A DNA stretch of 64,000 nt from the NCBI GenBank assembly GCA_965215445.1, contig CBDCDT010000002.1, forward strand, positions 2,108,001 to 2,172,000, given 5' to 3'. Origin of the DNA: CBDBLK01 sp965215445. GTDB lineage: Bacteria; Bdellovibrionota; Bacteriovoracia; Bacteriovoracales; Bacteriovoracaceae. Below, one piece after another: positions 26,643 to 35,574 of this stretch. The notes under the pieces are model-generated. The model ran no database searches and was not told the origin of the DNA. It worked only from the letters and a program-made list of their open reading frames with translations. Position 1 is the first letter of the stretch; every line of letters begins with the position of its first letter. The position numbers were made by a program, and so were the translations under genes.

Positions 26643-28235
26643 ATGGCGAAAGAACTGTATATTAACCAGACTCTCAATGAATGCCGTGCCGTCTTGGTGG
26701 AAAACGGGGAAATCCTCAATTTTTTGCTGGAGAGAAAAAGCGAAAAAACCCCCGACTATCCCAACGTGGGCAATATCTACAAGGGTAGAGTTTTGCGGGT
26801 TTTGCCGGGTATGCAATCGGCCTTCGTCGATATTGGACACAGCAAGGCCGCCTTCCTCTACGTCGACGACGCCTACATCCCCACTCTCGAAGAACAGCGC
26901 CAAATGGTCGATCAAGATACACCACCCCCACCCCTTCCCCCGGCGGAACTCGGGCCGGAACTGCAAAGTGAAATTATCCCCGACGAATTTTCCACCTTCT
27001 CGGATCACATCAACCTGGGCCTGCGCCCCAGCGTGGGCATTGAAACATTTTTAAAAGAGGGCGACGACATTTTAGTCCAGATCGCCAAAGAACCGATCTC
27101 CACCAAAGGGCCGCGGCTCACCCGGCACATCACCATCGCCGGCCGCTATGTGGTGCTGATGCCCTTTATCGAACACGTCGGAGTGTCCCGCCGGATTGAA
27201 AACGAAGAGGAGCGGGAACGCTTAAAAGAAGTTTTGGAAACCCTGCGCCCCGAAGGCAAGGGCATTATTGCCCGCACGGTGGCCGAGGGACAGGATTATA
27301 AAACCCTCAAGACCGACTACCAAATGCTGCTCAAACTGTGGAAGGAAATCTCCCAAAAATCGAAAAAGGCCAATCCGCCCCAAGTGTGCCACCAAGACCT
27401 CAACTTTGTCCAACGCATTTTGCGCGATATTACCGACACCGATCTCTCACGCATCATCATCGACAACAAGGACAATCTCAAAGAGGCCGAACGCTTCAGC
27501 AAAAAATTCATTCCCTCTTTCAAGGGCAAGCTCAATCTGTATCAGGGAAATATCCCCCTGTTTGAAAAATTCGGTTTCGAGTTGGAAATCGAGCGCGGAC
27601 TGTCCAACCGCATTTTCCTGCGCAGTGGAGGCTCTCTCAACATCGACCAGACCGAGGCGCTGGTCTCGATCGACGTCAACACCGGAAAATTCGTCGGCCG
27701 CAAAACTCTGGAGGAAACCATCCTGTGCGCCAACCTGGAAGCGGTCAAGGAAATTGCCTACCAATTGCGCCTGAGAAACTGCGGCGGCATCATCGTGGTG
27801 GACTTTATCGACATGGAGAGAGAGGAATACAGAAGCCAAGTCTACCAAACCCTGCTGGAAGCGCTCAAGCGCGACTGGGCCAAAACCAAAATCCTCCCCA
27901 TCTCCGGCCTGGGCCTGATCGAGATGACCCGCAAGCGCACGCGGGATACCCTCACCCGCACCATGTGCACCCCCTGCCCCTATTGCGAGGGAACCGGCGT
28001 GGTTAAATCAATACTCACGGTTTGCTACGAATTGGTGCGCGAGCTGACCAAAATTCTGGGGCAAAACAAAGGCGGCCAGGAAGTCCACGTCTACGCCCAC
28101 CCCGAAGTCACCGCCCAACTGGCCGAAAGCGACCTGGACATGATGGAAACACTGGAAAACCAATTCTCTCAGGACATTATCATCCGCTCGGAAAACAGCT
28201 ATCACGTCGAGCAGTACGAAATTTTTCCCAAGTAG
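26643..28235 (+). CDS. rng: Ribonuclease E/G family endoribonuclease
   Basis: 530 residues, closer to RNase G than RNase E because no long C-terminal scaffold follows. The N-terminal S1 domain (about 38-125) starts GNIYKGRVLRVLPGMQSAFVDIG and carries a proline-rich insertion (TPPPPLPP, about residues 98-105). The catalytic core has ALVSIDVNTGKFVG and GGIIVVDFIDM, whose aspartates bind Mg. The Zn-link CTPCPYCEG follows. The 3' end lies in one copy of a 54-bp duplication: the present stop is TAG and the second copy reads TAA, so the insertion behind it left the protein intact. Confidence 0.93.
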   Translation: MAKELYINQTLNECRAVLVENGEILNFLLERKSEKTPDYPNVGNIYKGRVLRVLPGMQSAFVDIGHSKAAFLYVDDAYIPTLEEQRQMVDQDTPPPPLPPAELGPELQSEIIPDEFSTFSDHINLGLRPSVGIETFLKEGDDILVQIAKEPISTKGPRLTRHITIAGRYVVLMPFIEHVGVSRRIENEEERERLKEVLETLRPEGKGIIARTVAEGQDYKTLKTDYQMLLKLWKEISQKSKKANPPQVCHQDLNFVQRILRDITDTDLSRIIIDNKDNLKEAERFSKKFIPSFKGKLNLYQGNIPLFEKFGFELEIERGLSNRIFLRSGGSLNIDQTEALVSIDVNTGKFVGRKTLEETILCANLEAVKEIAYQLRLRNCGGIIVVDFIDMEREEYRSQVYQTLLEALKRDWAKTKILPISGLGLIEMTRKRTRDTLTRTMCTPCPYCEGTGVVKSILTVCYELVRELTKILGQNKGGQEVHVYAHPEVTAQLAESDLDMMETLENQFSQDIIIRSENSYHVEQYEIFPK

Positions 28236-28250
28236 ATCAAGCGCCGTCCA
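28197..28250. repeat. 54-bp direct repeat, left copy
   Basis: Covers the last 13 codons of the RNase gene and the first 15 bases after its stop. It matches 29138-29191 at 53 of 54 positions; the single difference is the third base of the stop codon (28235, TAG versus TAA). Confidence 0.95.
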
Positions 28251-28272
28251 TCGGTGGCCATTTTAGATTTTT

Positions 28273-29031
28273 TTGGTCGAGCACAAGGCGCAGAAAGCAC
28301 CTCGTGAAGTGCTTTTGCAGTTATTGGAATATCAAAATGCCATCTACCAAAAAACTGAAGGCCCATTGATTCCAGTTATTCCGATTATTGTTTATCATGG
28401 GAAGACCAAAACATACTCTGGTCCGAAAAAACTTCACGACATTTTGGAATATCCCAAGGGCGAAATGGGCGAACTCCTCAAGCGTTTTGTGCTGGGTTTC
28501 GAGTGTTTTTTGCTCAATGTCCATGATTTGGATGTAGAGGAAAACAGCGATTTGACCCTGGGGCCAATTTTGTATATAATGCGGAGTATCTTCAATTTGG
28601 ACAGAGAGGTGGTTAAAAAACTCTTTGCCCAAGGGAAGCATTTGCCGGACGACGAGCGCTTGTCGCAAATGATGATGGCGATAAAGTATATCCAGCGCGT
28701 TGACCCAAGTTTTGATTGGGAACTGATTAAGGAAGTGGCAAAAGAAGAAGAAAAAGGGGAGGAAACAGTGACCTTATTAGGAAAAACCATAGATGAAATG
28801 GTCTCGGAAGGCATCGAAGAGGGCATCGAAAAAGGCATGGAAAAAGGCATCGAAAAAGGCATGGAAAAAGGCATAGAAAAAGGCATAGAAAAAGGCGTGG
28901 AAAAGGGCCGAATTGCGGAGCGCAAAGAAATTGCGAAAATCCTTCTTGCCTCTGGGGCAGACCCCAAGTTTGTGGCCAAGGCCACCAGATTGACGCTTAA
29001 AGAGGTCAAAGAATTAAGTTCAAAACGATGA
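28273..29031 (+). pseudogene. 5'-truncated Rpn-family (YhgA-like) PD-(D/E)xK nuclease gene
   Basis: Reads from TTG 28273 as LVEHKAQKAP, LLQLLEYQNAIY and IPIIVYHGKTKTYSGP, aligning with residue 105 onward of the intact gene at 49374 (LLEHKSGQDP, IPIVVYHGQ). The missing first third contains the catalytic aspartate region, and an in-frame stop at 28264 closes the frame upstream. The C-terminus has eight EKG-type repeats and the family end GADPKFVAKATRLTLKEVKELSS. The sequence after the truncation is open and undamaged, suggesting recent arrival or a selected function for the C-terminal half. Confidence 0.8.
28810..28905 (+). repeat. Eight 12-bp tandem coding repeats (GIEKG motif)
   Basis: Units of GGCATCGAAAAA and close variants encode alternating GIEK/GMEK. 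They form a charged helical linker common in this protein family and are prone to slippage in steps of four residues. Confidence 0.9.
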
Positions 29032-29091
29032 AAGTTTGGCCAAAATCCATGGGCCAAATCTGGGCCAACCCAAGCGAAAATGGTTCGTTTT

Positions 29092-29125
29092 GACTAAAGC
29101 TATATAGGAAATTTTGCTTTTAGTC
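29092..29125. other. Imperfect hairpin at the right end of the insertion
   Basis: GACTAAAGC and GCTTTTAGTC pair with one bulge around a 15-base A+T-rich loop, 12 bases before the right 54-bp repeat. It may be a terminator for the Rpn gene or an element end; no T-run follows. Confidence 0.35.
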
Positions 29126-29137
29126 AGACCCAGAAAT

Positions 29138-29191
29138 AGCTATCACGTCGAGCAGTACGAAATTTTTCCCAAGTAAATCAAGCGCCGTCCA
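29138..29191. repeat. 54-bp direct repeat, right copy
   Basis: Contains a duplicate of the RNase gene end (with TAA as stop) and the last codons of the convergent gene, whose stop is at 29178-29180. Because it spans the authentic junction of two convergent genes, it should be the ancestral copy. Confidence 0.95.
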
Positions 29192-31562
29192 GAAGACGTC
29201 TCGCCTGTTGGTTGCAAGAAACCGCCCGGCCCCAAATGTGGTCGTTTTCTACGGTCTGGCTGAAAATATTTATTTTCCTGGCGGCGGATTTTGTTATTTG
29301 TTCGATGGAATTCTCATCCACAAGCTGCTGCCGAATGTCCCATTCACTCAAACGCTCGGCCAGCAAGGGCCGGTAGTGCTGGCAATCGAGTTTGAGGGTT
29401 TGGCACAGGGCCTCCAATTTGGCAAAGGCCTTTTTTGGGCCTTGGAGGTGAGGAGAAGTATCCTCTCCCGAGGGAGGCCCGATGGGAAAATCTTCGTTGA
29501 AAGCTGCATGAAGCATAGCGCGCACAAAGCGGATGTGCAGGGCGGATTCAAAAGGGTTTTTCGGGGCATCAAAAAAGCGCAATTCCATCCTTTTTTCTTC
29601 GGGTGCCACAAAACGAAACCTGGGTTTCCAGGGGATGGTGGGATTGAATTGATCCACGTCTTCTGCCAAAAATTCTCTGGGGATGACTTCCTGAAAGTAG
29701 GGAATGATATTGACCGGAGCGTAGCGGGTTTTGGCGTTTAGCAAGGAATAAAAGTAGCGCTCGTTGTAGAGCCATTCCTTGAGTTCCGACTCACTGCCCT
29801 TAAAATCTCTCAGCTTGACCGCCAGCTTTTCCCTGACGGGAAAATCGAATTCTTCCCCGTAAAACATAAACTCGATCAGACTTTGGTATTGATGGAAAAG
29901 TGCCAGAAAGCGCGCCATGGCGCGGGGCCGGCCTTCAAAGGGGGAGAGGTCGACGTTGATATGTCCCGCTCCGCCCAAATACTGGTGGGGAATAATGCTG
30001 AATTTTTTAAAAATTTTGTAGACTGCCTCGATCTCCCAGACTTTGGGAACAAATTTGGCGCTGGCAACTTCCAAATGCCCTCCACCCACACTGCCTTTTT
30101 TGATTTTTCCCGCCTCATCGTATTTTCTTCTTATCCCGTCCCAATCCACGCTCCAACTGCGCCCTTTTCCGTCCAGAAAAGTGTAGGAGTGCCCCAGTCC
30201 GTGTCCGTGCCCTCCCGCTTTTTTGTAAACCTTGCCGCTCCCCCGAAGTTGCAAAGACAACTCGCGGGCCAAATCCCGCATCAGTTTTTTCCTCTCCCTG
30301 CTCCAGGGAAAGGGGTTGGACACGTCGTGATTGACCGGAAAACGGCCGGTGTATTCTACACCTAAGGCGACCTGGTTTACGTCCACAATATTTTTACCCG
30401 CAGAAGGTATCTCAAAGTTAAGCGTTTTTCCGACAGGCCCTCCGGGTTTGGGCGCAAGCTTGAACTCCACCTCTTCTGTGATAAACGATGCTTTGACCCA
30501 AAGATGCTGGAGATGAAGCATCTGGGCCATTTTCGATTCCCGGTTTCCTTTTACCCTGGCGCTTCTTTCAAGAAATATTCGAGCGAGCGTTTCCAGCGCC
30601 TCACGCTTGGGCCTTCCCAATCTGGAAATATTTTGCCAGGAACTCAAGGGAAGAAGAAATTTCTTGTCTCCATAAAAATCTATGGCGGAATCGAGATGAA
30701 CCAGCGCCTTTTCTGCCGTCTCCAAAGACACGCCAAAGCGGGAGGCCAGTTCGGGGGCGGCAGGTAAAGTTCTCGCTTGAACCCGATCCAAAGAGTAAAT
30801 CCCACCCGTGCCCGACAAGTCTTGCGAGAAAACTCTTGCCACTATGGCCTGGGTGTGCAAACGCGACGAAAAAAAACTTTCATAGCTTGCATAGGAATCA
30901 GCAATCTTTGAAAGACGGGAGTCTATAATTTTTTGTTTGGGAGCAAGCTCACCTCTAAAGAAATAATGTTCACTATCATAGTTATTATGGACAATACTGG
31001 GCAGATCCAACAATTTCCTGCTCCATCTGATTGCGTCTTCCAAATCTCCATAACTTTTTTGCTCCTTAAAAGTAACCACCCAGACCGACCCTTCTTTTTT
31101 GAGAGAAGAAAGCCCGGAAACATATTCTTCGGCCTGGGATTTTACCGAAGGAACAAAGTTCCACTTTTTATCAAAGGTGGATTGCAGGCCCTTTCCCTCC
31201 AGTCCGGGAAATTCTCCGTAAAAAATGGCATGGGCAGTTTCTTTGGAAACAGAGTCCAAGGGTACGTCCCCCCACACTTTGTTCTCCCGAGAAAAAAATT
31301 CACGCAAAAACAACTCTCTCTTTTCGGGAGCGAGGGACTGGACAAACTCGTCGAGGGTGTCACTACTGGGCGACATGAGGTTTAAAAGGTGAGAAAAGAC
31401 CCCTATACGGACAAAATTCCATCCCTCCGCTATCCCCTCGGAGTACCTCACACTGGAATCCACGCCCTCTTCCAAAAGTTTGGCATAAACCTGGTAAGCG
31501 CTTGGATTTTCAGCGCGCGCTGAGATACAAAAGAAAGCAAAAAAGAGAACCGCAATATTCAC
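29178..31562 (-). CDS. Exported protein with amidoligase-like C-terminal domain
   Basis: 794 residues from GTG 31562, whose ribosome-binding site (GAGGG) lies in the previous gene and whose GTG overlaps that gene's TGA. The signal peptide ends SARA. Residues 20-420 form a domain shared with the neighbour at 31559. The C-terminal half has GGHGHGLGHS, GGGHLEVASAKF, GGAGHINVDLSPF and KRMELRFFD, which recall glutamine-synthetase-fold amidoligases (HxH/HVD and ExR patterns). That match is moderate, from motifs only. If right, the enzyme would ligate amines to carboxylates in the periplasm, where ATP is absent, which is odd. The last codons lie in the 54-bp duplication. Confidence 0.5.
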   Translation of the reverse strand: MNIAVLFFAFFCISARAENPSAYQVYAKLLEEGVDSSVRYSEGIAEGWNFVRIGVFSHLLNLMSPSSDTLDEFVQSLAPEKRELFLREFFSRENKVWGDVPLDSVSKETAHAIFYGEFPGLEGKGLQSTFDKKWNFVPSVKSQAEEYVSGLSSLKKEGSVWVVTFKEQKSYGDLEDAIRWSRKLLDLPSIVHNNYDSEHYFFRGELAPKQKIIDSRLSKIADSYASYESFFSSRLHTQAIVARVFSQDLSGTGGIYSLDRVQARTLPAAPELASRFGVSLETAEKALVHLDSAIDFYGDKKFLLPLSSWQNISRLGRPKREALETLARIFLERSARVKGNRESKMAQMLHLQHLWVKASFITEEVEFKLAPKPGGPVGKTLNFEIPSAGKNIVDVNQVALGVEYTGRFPVNHDVSNPFPWSRERKKLMRDLARELSLQLRGSGKVYKKAGGHGHGLGHSYTFLDGKGRSWSVDWDGIRRKYDEAGKIKKGSVGGGHLEVASAKFVPKVWEIEAVYKIFKKFSIIPHQYLGGAGHINVDLSPFEGRPRAMARFLALFHQYQSLIEFMFYGEEFDFPVREKLAVKLRDFKGSESELKEWLYNERYFYSLLNAKTRYAPVNIIPYFQEVIPREFLAEDVDQFNPTIPWKPRFRFVAPEEKRMELRFFDAPKNPFESALHIRFVRAMLHAAFNEDFPIGPPSGEDTSPHLQGPKKAFAKLEALCQTLKLDCQHYRPLLAERLSEWDIRQQLVDENSIEQITKSAARKINIFSQTVENDHIWGRAVSCNQQARRLLDGA

Positions 31563-32920
31563 AGGATTTCCCTCATCAGTTGACGGCAATCCGGGGCCGC
31601 ATACAATTTCAAATCACGCATAATTTCCGATTGCCTCACCCAATCGGCGGCAAGGCCGAGTATTTTTCCCCGCCCTGTCGGTCTGACGGCACTATCTTCG
31701 ACAAATTTTCTTGAAAGCCCTCTCAAGTGCCGCTTTTGTTTTGGCGATAAAAAGGGCGCGTCCTGCCAGTTCCAAAGGGGAGCGTAGTAGAGGTAGCGAA
31801 ACTCGGGTAGGTGGCGTTCCCAGTGATAGCGCGCCAACCTCAGCGTTTGCCTATCCACCCCAAAACGCTTCCCCATATTCAATAAATCTTCGGGCCAGGG
31901 GCGAACCAGTACCCAGGAAGCGGCCTCTTCCAGATCGTCCCAGGAGTTTTCAATCACCCGGGACGCAAACGCTGTCAGAACAAAACGCCGAAGCGTTGAG
32001 TACGCCATCCCCCTTCTAAATTCAAGGCCAAAACGCCCCTCTCCCCAGCGCGCAGGTTCAACCCGCAAAATTCCCCGCTCCTGCCAATCCCCAGAATCGG
32101 CGTGAACCCGTTTCCACACCATCGCACTCTCGGAGATGTCGCTTTCCCTTGCCAGTGAATCGGCCACAATTAAGGCCTGCAAAACCTTGAAAAGTTCAAA
32201 GGCCTTTTTGGGTTTGAAATCAGGAGTTAGCGGAAAGACGACTCTTTGATGCCCCGGCGGCCTAAAGAGTTTATCCCCCATTTTGAGTTCCTCCCGAAAC
32301 CATTGGATCATCGCCTCAAATTCCCCGTAGCTCGCCTGCGGCCGAAAGTGAATCTCCCAGGACTTGCCGTCTTTATAAACCCCTTCGATATAGCGCTCGG
32401 ACCTTCCCAAAATCGGTTTCCAGGGTTTGTCAAAATAAAAGCGGCGATGCTTAAATCCTGCGCCCTCAAGTCCGGGCCACGTCCCGTTAAAAATCCCCCT
32501 GCGCGCTTTTTCGCTCAGAAAAGAAAAGGGAGAGTCATCAGTCATGGCGATCCAGGACTCCCACGCCTCTTCCAATGCTCCCAAAGAGGCGCCTTCAACA
32601 TTTCCCACATCAATTGCTTTAATGCTGTAATCTCCGCCCCGCTTGTAGTGACCAAAAAAATGGCGCAAAAAGAGGGCCTTATTGTGTGGAGAAAGCGTTT
32701 CAACAAAATCTCGAAGAGTAGCACCACTCGGCGAGGCCACCCGGGTGAGAATCGCCGAACTCCCCTCCTTTTCAGCACCCCAGGTAAGGCCAAAATCCTG
32801 TCCCGGGCGAACCCCCTTGCCCTCTTCGAGAAGCTGCCGCCAGGTTTCAAAGGCCTGGGCGTGGAGAGAGTCCGCCAGTAAAAATCCGATGATGAGAAAA
32901 ACGCAATGCATAAAGAGCAA
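31559..32920 (-). CDS. Exported protein, paralogue of the N-terminal half of 29178-31562
   Basis: 453 residues with signal peptide (MHCVFLIIGFLLADSLHAQ from the second Met). Shared positions with the downstream protein include LLEEG, LRDFVETLSPHNKALFLRHFF, GTWPGLEGAGF, a tryptophan-containing FDKPW and SYGEFEAMIQWFRE. It lacks the amidoligase-like half. TGA of this gene overlaps the GTG of the next (4 bases), so the two are translationally coupled and probably function together. Family unrecognised; mostly helical and charged. Confidence 0.65.
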   Translation of the reverse strand: MLFMHCVFLIIGFLLADSLHAQAFETWRQLLEEGKGVRPGQDFGLTWGAEKEGSSAILTRVASPSGATLRDFVETLSPHNKALFLRHFFGHYKRGGDYSIKAIDVGNVEGASLGALEEAWESWIAMTDDSPFSFLSEKARRGIFNGTWPGLEGAGFKHRRFYFDKPWKPILGRSERYIEGVYKDGKSWEIHFRPQASYGEFEAMIQWFREELKMGDKLFRPPGHQRVVFPLTPDFKPKKAFELFKVLQALIVADSLARESDISESAMVWKRVHADSGDWQERGILRVEPARWGEGRFGLEFRRGMAYSTLRRFVLTAFASRVIENSWDDLEEAASWVLVRPWPEDLLNMGKRFGVDRQTLRLARYHWERHLPEFRYLYYAPLWNWQDAPFLSPKQKRHLRGLSRKFVEDSAVRPTGRGKILGLAADWVRQSEIMRDLKLYAAPDCRQLMREIL

Positions 32921-32971
32921 TTACCAAAAATAATCTCTTTGCGTCAAGCCGAAAGGAAAAAATGACTCTAC

Positions 32972-33526
32972 TTAAAAGGCCCACTCCAGGAATTTTCCGC
33001 AGGCCGTCGCCCTGCTTCCAAAGTAGTAGTTGGCAAAGTATTTTGTCGGGCGGTAAATGGAAGAGAGATACCCCTCGCCCACGGTTCTGACCATGGCATA
33101 GGGCCTGCTGTAAGAGTCGATTCCGACGTCCTCGACCCGGCCGTCGATGGCCAGATCAACCAGCGTGACCGCCGTATCAATGGCAGCCAGTATCAGCATG
33201 GCACCCAGACTTCCCAGTGGCCCAAAAGCGGCCACGTTGGTTCTAACCACGCTGTCTTGAAAATTATCGCCTTCTTCAAACCCTTCCCCGGCATTTTCTT
33301 TTGCCTGGGTGAAGAGATAGGACACCCCCGAGACGATGGGAACAGTATCGAAAAGGGCCACCAACGCCCCTCCGGCAACACCGATGGCACAAGACGGAGC
33401 GACGGCGAATTTCTCTTTTAACAGCATCGAGGGAGATGCCGCGGTCAAGGCGGCCAAAGCGGCCAAAGCGGTCAAGGTAAACAAGGACATACATGAGGCA
33501 AACACAAAGCGCGCAAAAGTTTTCAT
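32972..33526 (-). CDS. Exported alanine-rich protein
   Basis: 184 residues from ATG 33526, preceded by GGGAGGAG. The signal peptide is followed by two glycine/alanine-rich hydrophobic stretches (about 48-66 and 100-122). The C-terminus is RPTKYFANYYFGSRATACGKFLEW. Two cysteines in the mature part. Possibly a small membrane-associated envelope protein; no family recognised. It stands alone between the amidoligase pair (same strand, 51 bases downstream) and the lipoprotein gene. Confidence 0.55.
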   Translation of the reverse strand: MKTFARFVFASCMSLFTLTALAALAALTAASPSMLLKEKFAVAPSCAIGVAGGALVALFDTVPIVSGVSYLFTQAKENAGEGFEEGDNFQDSVVRTNVAAFGPLGSLGAMLILAAIDTAVTLVDLAIDGRVEDVGIDSYSRPYAMVRTVGEGYLSSIYRPTKYFANYYFGSRATACGKFLEWAF

Positions 33527-33607
33527 CACTCCTCCCAGTTAGAATCCCTTAATGACACTCTATTCCGCAAAGATACACCATGTCAACAGCGCTCTCTCAA
33601 AAATCTA

Positions 33608-34360
33608 CTAATCTACTAAATGAACCCGAAAATCCCCCTGAAACTCTCTCGGCAAAGTTTCTCCCCGGGGCAAAAAGAAGTGCAGCGCCTGAGTGGATTC
33701 AAAGAAGGCGGAAAAATCCAGGGCATCAAAACTCAAAAGTTTGCGCTCGCGCGAATAGGGGTTGAAAAACTCGTAGGGCATCAGGCGAATGTCGGCCTCG
33801 GAAAGGCCCAGGCGGCGCAAATCTTCCCCCAGTTCCCGGTACGAGCGGCACAGACTCACCAACACCGGATGGCCCTTTTGCATGGGGGGAGACTTCAGCA
33901 ACCTTTGCAGCCTCACGGCCCCATTTTTTCCCTCAAAAAAGGGGTCTGCCCAAATCAAGTGCACGCGGTGGTGAGTGGGAGGGTGAAACAGGCGCACGCC
34001 CGCCATCACCTTGTCGCTTACGCGAAAAAAAAATTCTTCTTCTCCCTGAAGAGAAACTTCCCCGGCCCGCTCCAACTCCACGTTAAACATGAGTTGTAAT
34101 TGGTGCGCTTCCCGATAGGTCAGATTAAAGGAGCCGCGAACCAGCGGCATGTGAAACATTTGCATCGAAGTCCCGCGCACACAGCGTCCCGCCGGTGAGC
34201 GGTTGGCCCACCAGGGAAGGCGCGGGAGAAAATAGCGGGTAATGCCATGGCCTACAAAAACTGTTTGTATATTCCTGCGCTCAAAAGAATGGCCGCCAAG
34301 GCCCGAACAAGCGCCCAACAAAAACGAAAGCAAAGACCAGACCAAAAACAAAAGCGGCAA
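33608..34360 (-). CDS. Putative lipoprotein
   Basis: 250 residues if the TTG at 34360 is used; AAGGG precedes it and it falls two bases after the stop of the upstream gene, giving signal peptide plus lipobox (PLLFLVWSLLSFLLGAC). Starts up to 34426 are open but overlap that gene. The mature protein has VFVGHGITRYFLPRLPWW and later a PYEFFNPYSRER segment; no recognised domain. Probably an envelope lipoprotein co-transcribed with the FAD-dependent oxidoreductase upstream. Confidence 0.55.
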   Translation of the reverse strand: MPLLFLVWSLLSFLLGACSGLGGHSFERRNIQTVFVGHGITRYFLPRLPWWANRSPAGRCVRGTSMQMFHMPLVRGSFNLTYREAHQLQLMFNVELERAGEVSLQGEEEFFFRVSDKVMAGVRLFHPPTHHRVHLIWADPFFEGKNGAVRLQRLLKSPPMQKGHPVLVSLCRSYRELGEDLRRLGLSEADIRLMPYEFFNPYSRERKLLSFDALDFSAFFESTQALHFFLPRGETLPREFQGDFRVHLVD

Positions 34361-34362
34361 AC

Positions 34363-35559
34363 CTAAACCCTTGAAAAAAAGCGCAACACATCTTGCACTA
34401 TCCATTGTAACTGATGAAGTCCCCATCTTAAGCTATAAAATTTTCCCCTTTGGCCCAAATGATAAAAACCCGGCTCCAAACACAGGCCGCGCTCTCCCAC
34501 TCGCCCCGTAGCAAGGCCTTCAAAAACGGGGTTTGCCGCCTTGATCCCGGTGGCGGCAAGCACCCGGTCGGCGCAAAGGGTTTTCAAGGGGGGAGCGCTG
34601 GCGGCCCTCCAATCCTCCGTCTCACAGGTGAGAAACAGGCCCTCCCGATCCTCCCATTTGTCCACGGCAGTGACCGAATAACCAGAGAGAACAGTCAAAC
34701 GCTGGGTGGGCATTTCGGGGCGGGGAATTTTGGCGCGCTCAAAGTCGGGAAGCTCTCTCCAGCGGCGCAAATCCGCCTCCCAAGTACTGCTCGCGCTTTG
34801 CCACTGACGCCTTTGTTGCTCCAAAAAGCGCAAAGTCGCTTCCATCCAAGGCCCGGGTAAAATCCCCGCCACTTCTCCAAAGGGTTTGCGCTCGGGAGTG
34901 ACCAGGGTGATACTGCAATCACTACCCGAAAGGGCCTGCAAGGTGCGCGCCGCCCGCACACCCGAACCGACAATTGCCACTCGGGCGCACGCACTGATCT
35001 TTGAGCGGTTTTCCAAAAGACTCTCCCCATAATCAATCAGGTGTGCCAGCTTTGACTCCCCCATCGCCCACACTCCCGACGCCCCCAGGGGGAGAGCGCG
35101 GCAAGCTGGCCCGGTGGCGTCCACCAACAAATCAAAATCTTCACATTCCTCCCCCTCTCTGCCGGGGCGCTGGTAAACCACCCGAAACAAATCGGTCAAA
35201 CGGGTTTTGCCGGGAACACTCTCCCCCGGAACCAAAAGGCGTTTGTGGGCGCGCAAAACGCGCCAGGGTCGAAGCACCACATCCCCCACAAAACAGGCCT
35301 TGCGCAGGGGAAAAAAATAGTCCCCAGCGTACTGCTCTAAAGTCGGCACATTTTCGAGATTGGGGGAAAGGCCCACAAGGGAGCGCCCCGCCGCGCTGGT
35401 GATCTCTCCCCAAGTCCCCTCACTGAATTGTTTGCCCCACAAAAAGCGCTTCTCCTTCTGAGAGTCCGCAGAAAAGAGCACCACTCGGGCATCCATCTGT
35501 TGAAAAGTGAGCAAGGCCTCCAGGCCCAAAGGGCCTGCTCCCACAATGGCGACCTTCAC
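34363..35559 (-). CDS. FAD/NAD(P)-binding oxidoreductase
   Basis: 398 residues. The N-terminal Rossmann motif is VAIVGAGPLGLEAL (residues 3-16) and a second dinucleotide-binding site (VAIVGSGVRAARTL) lies near residue 195. LVDATGPA and RVLAATGI mark the usual ATG motifs. The layout is that of two-dinucleotide-domain flavoprotein oxidoreductases or monooxygenases; substrate unknown. It is first of a two-gene unit with the lipoprotein that follows. Confidence 0.75.
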   Translation of the reverse strand: MKVAIVGAGPLGLEALLTFQQMDARVVLFSADSQKEKRFLWGKQFSEGTWGEITSAAGRSLVGLSPNLENVPTLEQYAGDYFFPLRKACFVGDVVLRPWRVLRAHKRLLVPGESVPGKTRLTDLFRVVYQRPGREGEECEDFDLLVDATGPACRALPLGASGVWAMGESKLAHLIDYGESLLENRSKISACARVAIVGSGVRAARTLQALSGSDCSITLVTPERKPFGEVAGILPGPWMEATLRFLEQQRRQWQSASSTWEADLRRWRELPDFERAKIPRPEMPTQRLTVLSGYSVTAVDKWEDREGLFLTCETEDWRAASAPPLKTLCADRVLAATGIKAANPVFEGLATGRVGERGLCLEPGFYHLGQRGKFYSLRWGLHQLQWIVQDVLRFFSRV

Positions 35560-35574
35560 CGGATGGGCCTCGTT

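Larger units (their letters stand above)
28251..29137 (+). mobile_element. 887-bp insertion carrying a truncated Rpn/YhgA-type gene
   Basis: The segment lies exactly between two 54-bp direct repeats. Its only coding content is the 3' two-thirds of an Rpn-family nuclease gene, followed by about 100 non-coding bases with an imperfect hairpin. No terminal inverted repeats or transposase were found. The right repeat copy contains the natural junction of two convergent genes, so it is the original sequence and the left copy is the duplicate. Confidence 0.7.

Noticed and set aside
28810..28905. Possible CRISPR-like array
   Set aside because: Repeat unit is 12 bp with no spacers and encodes the EKG helix in frame.
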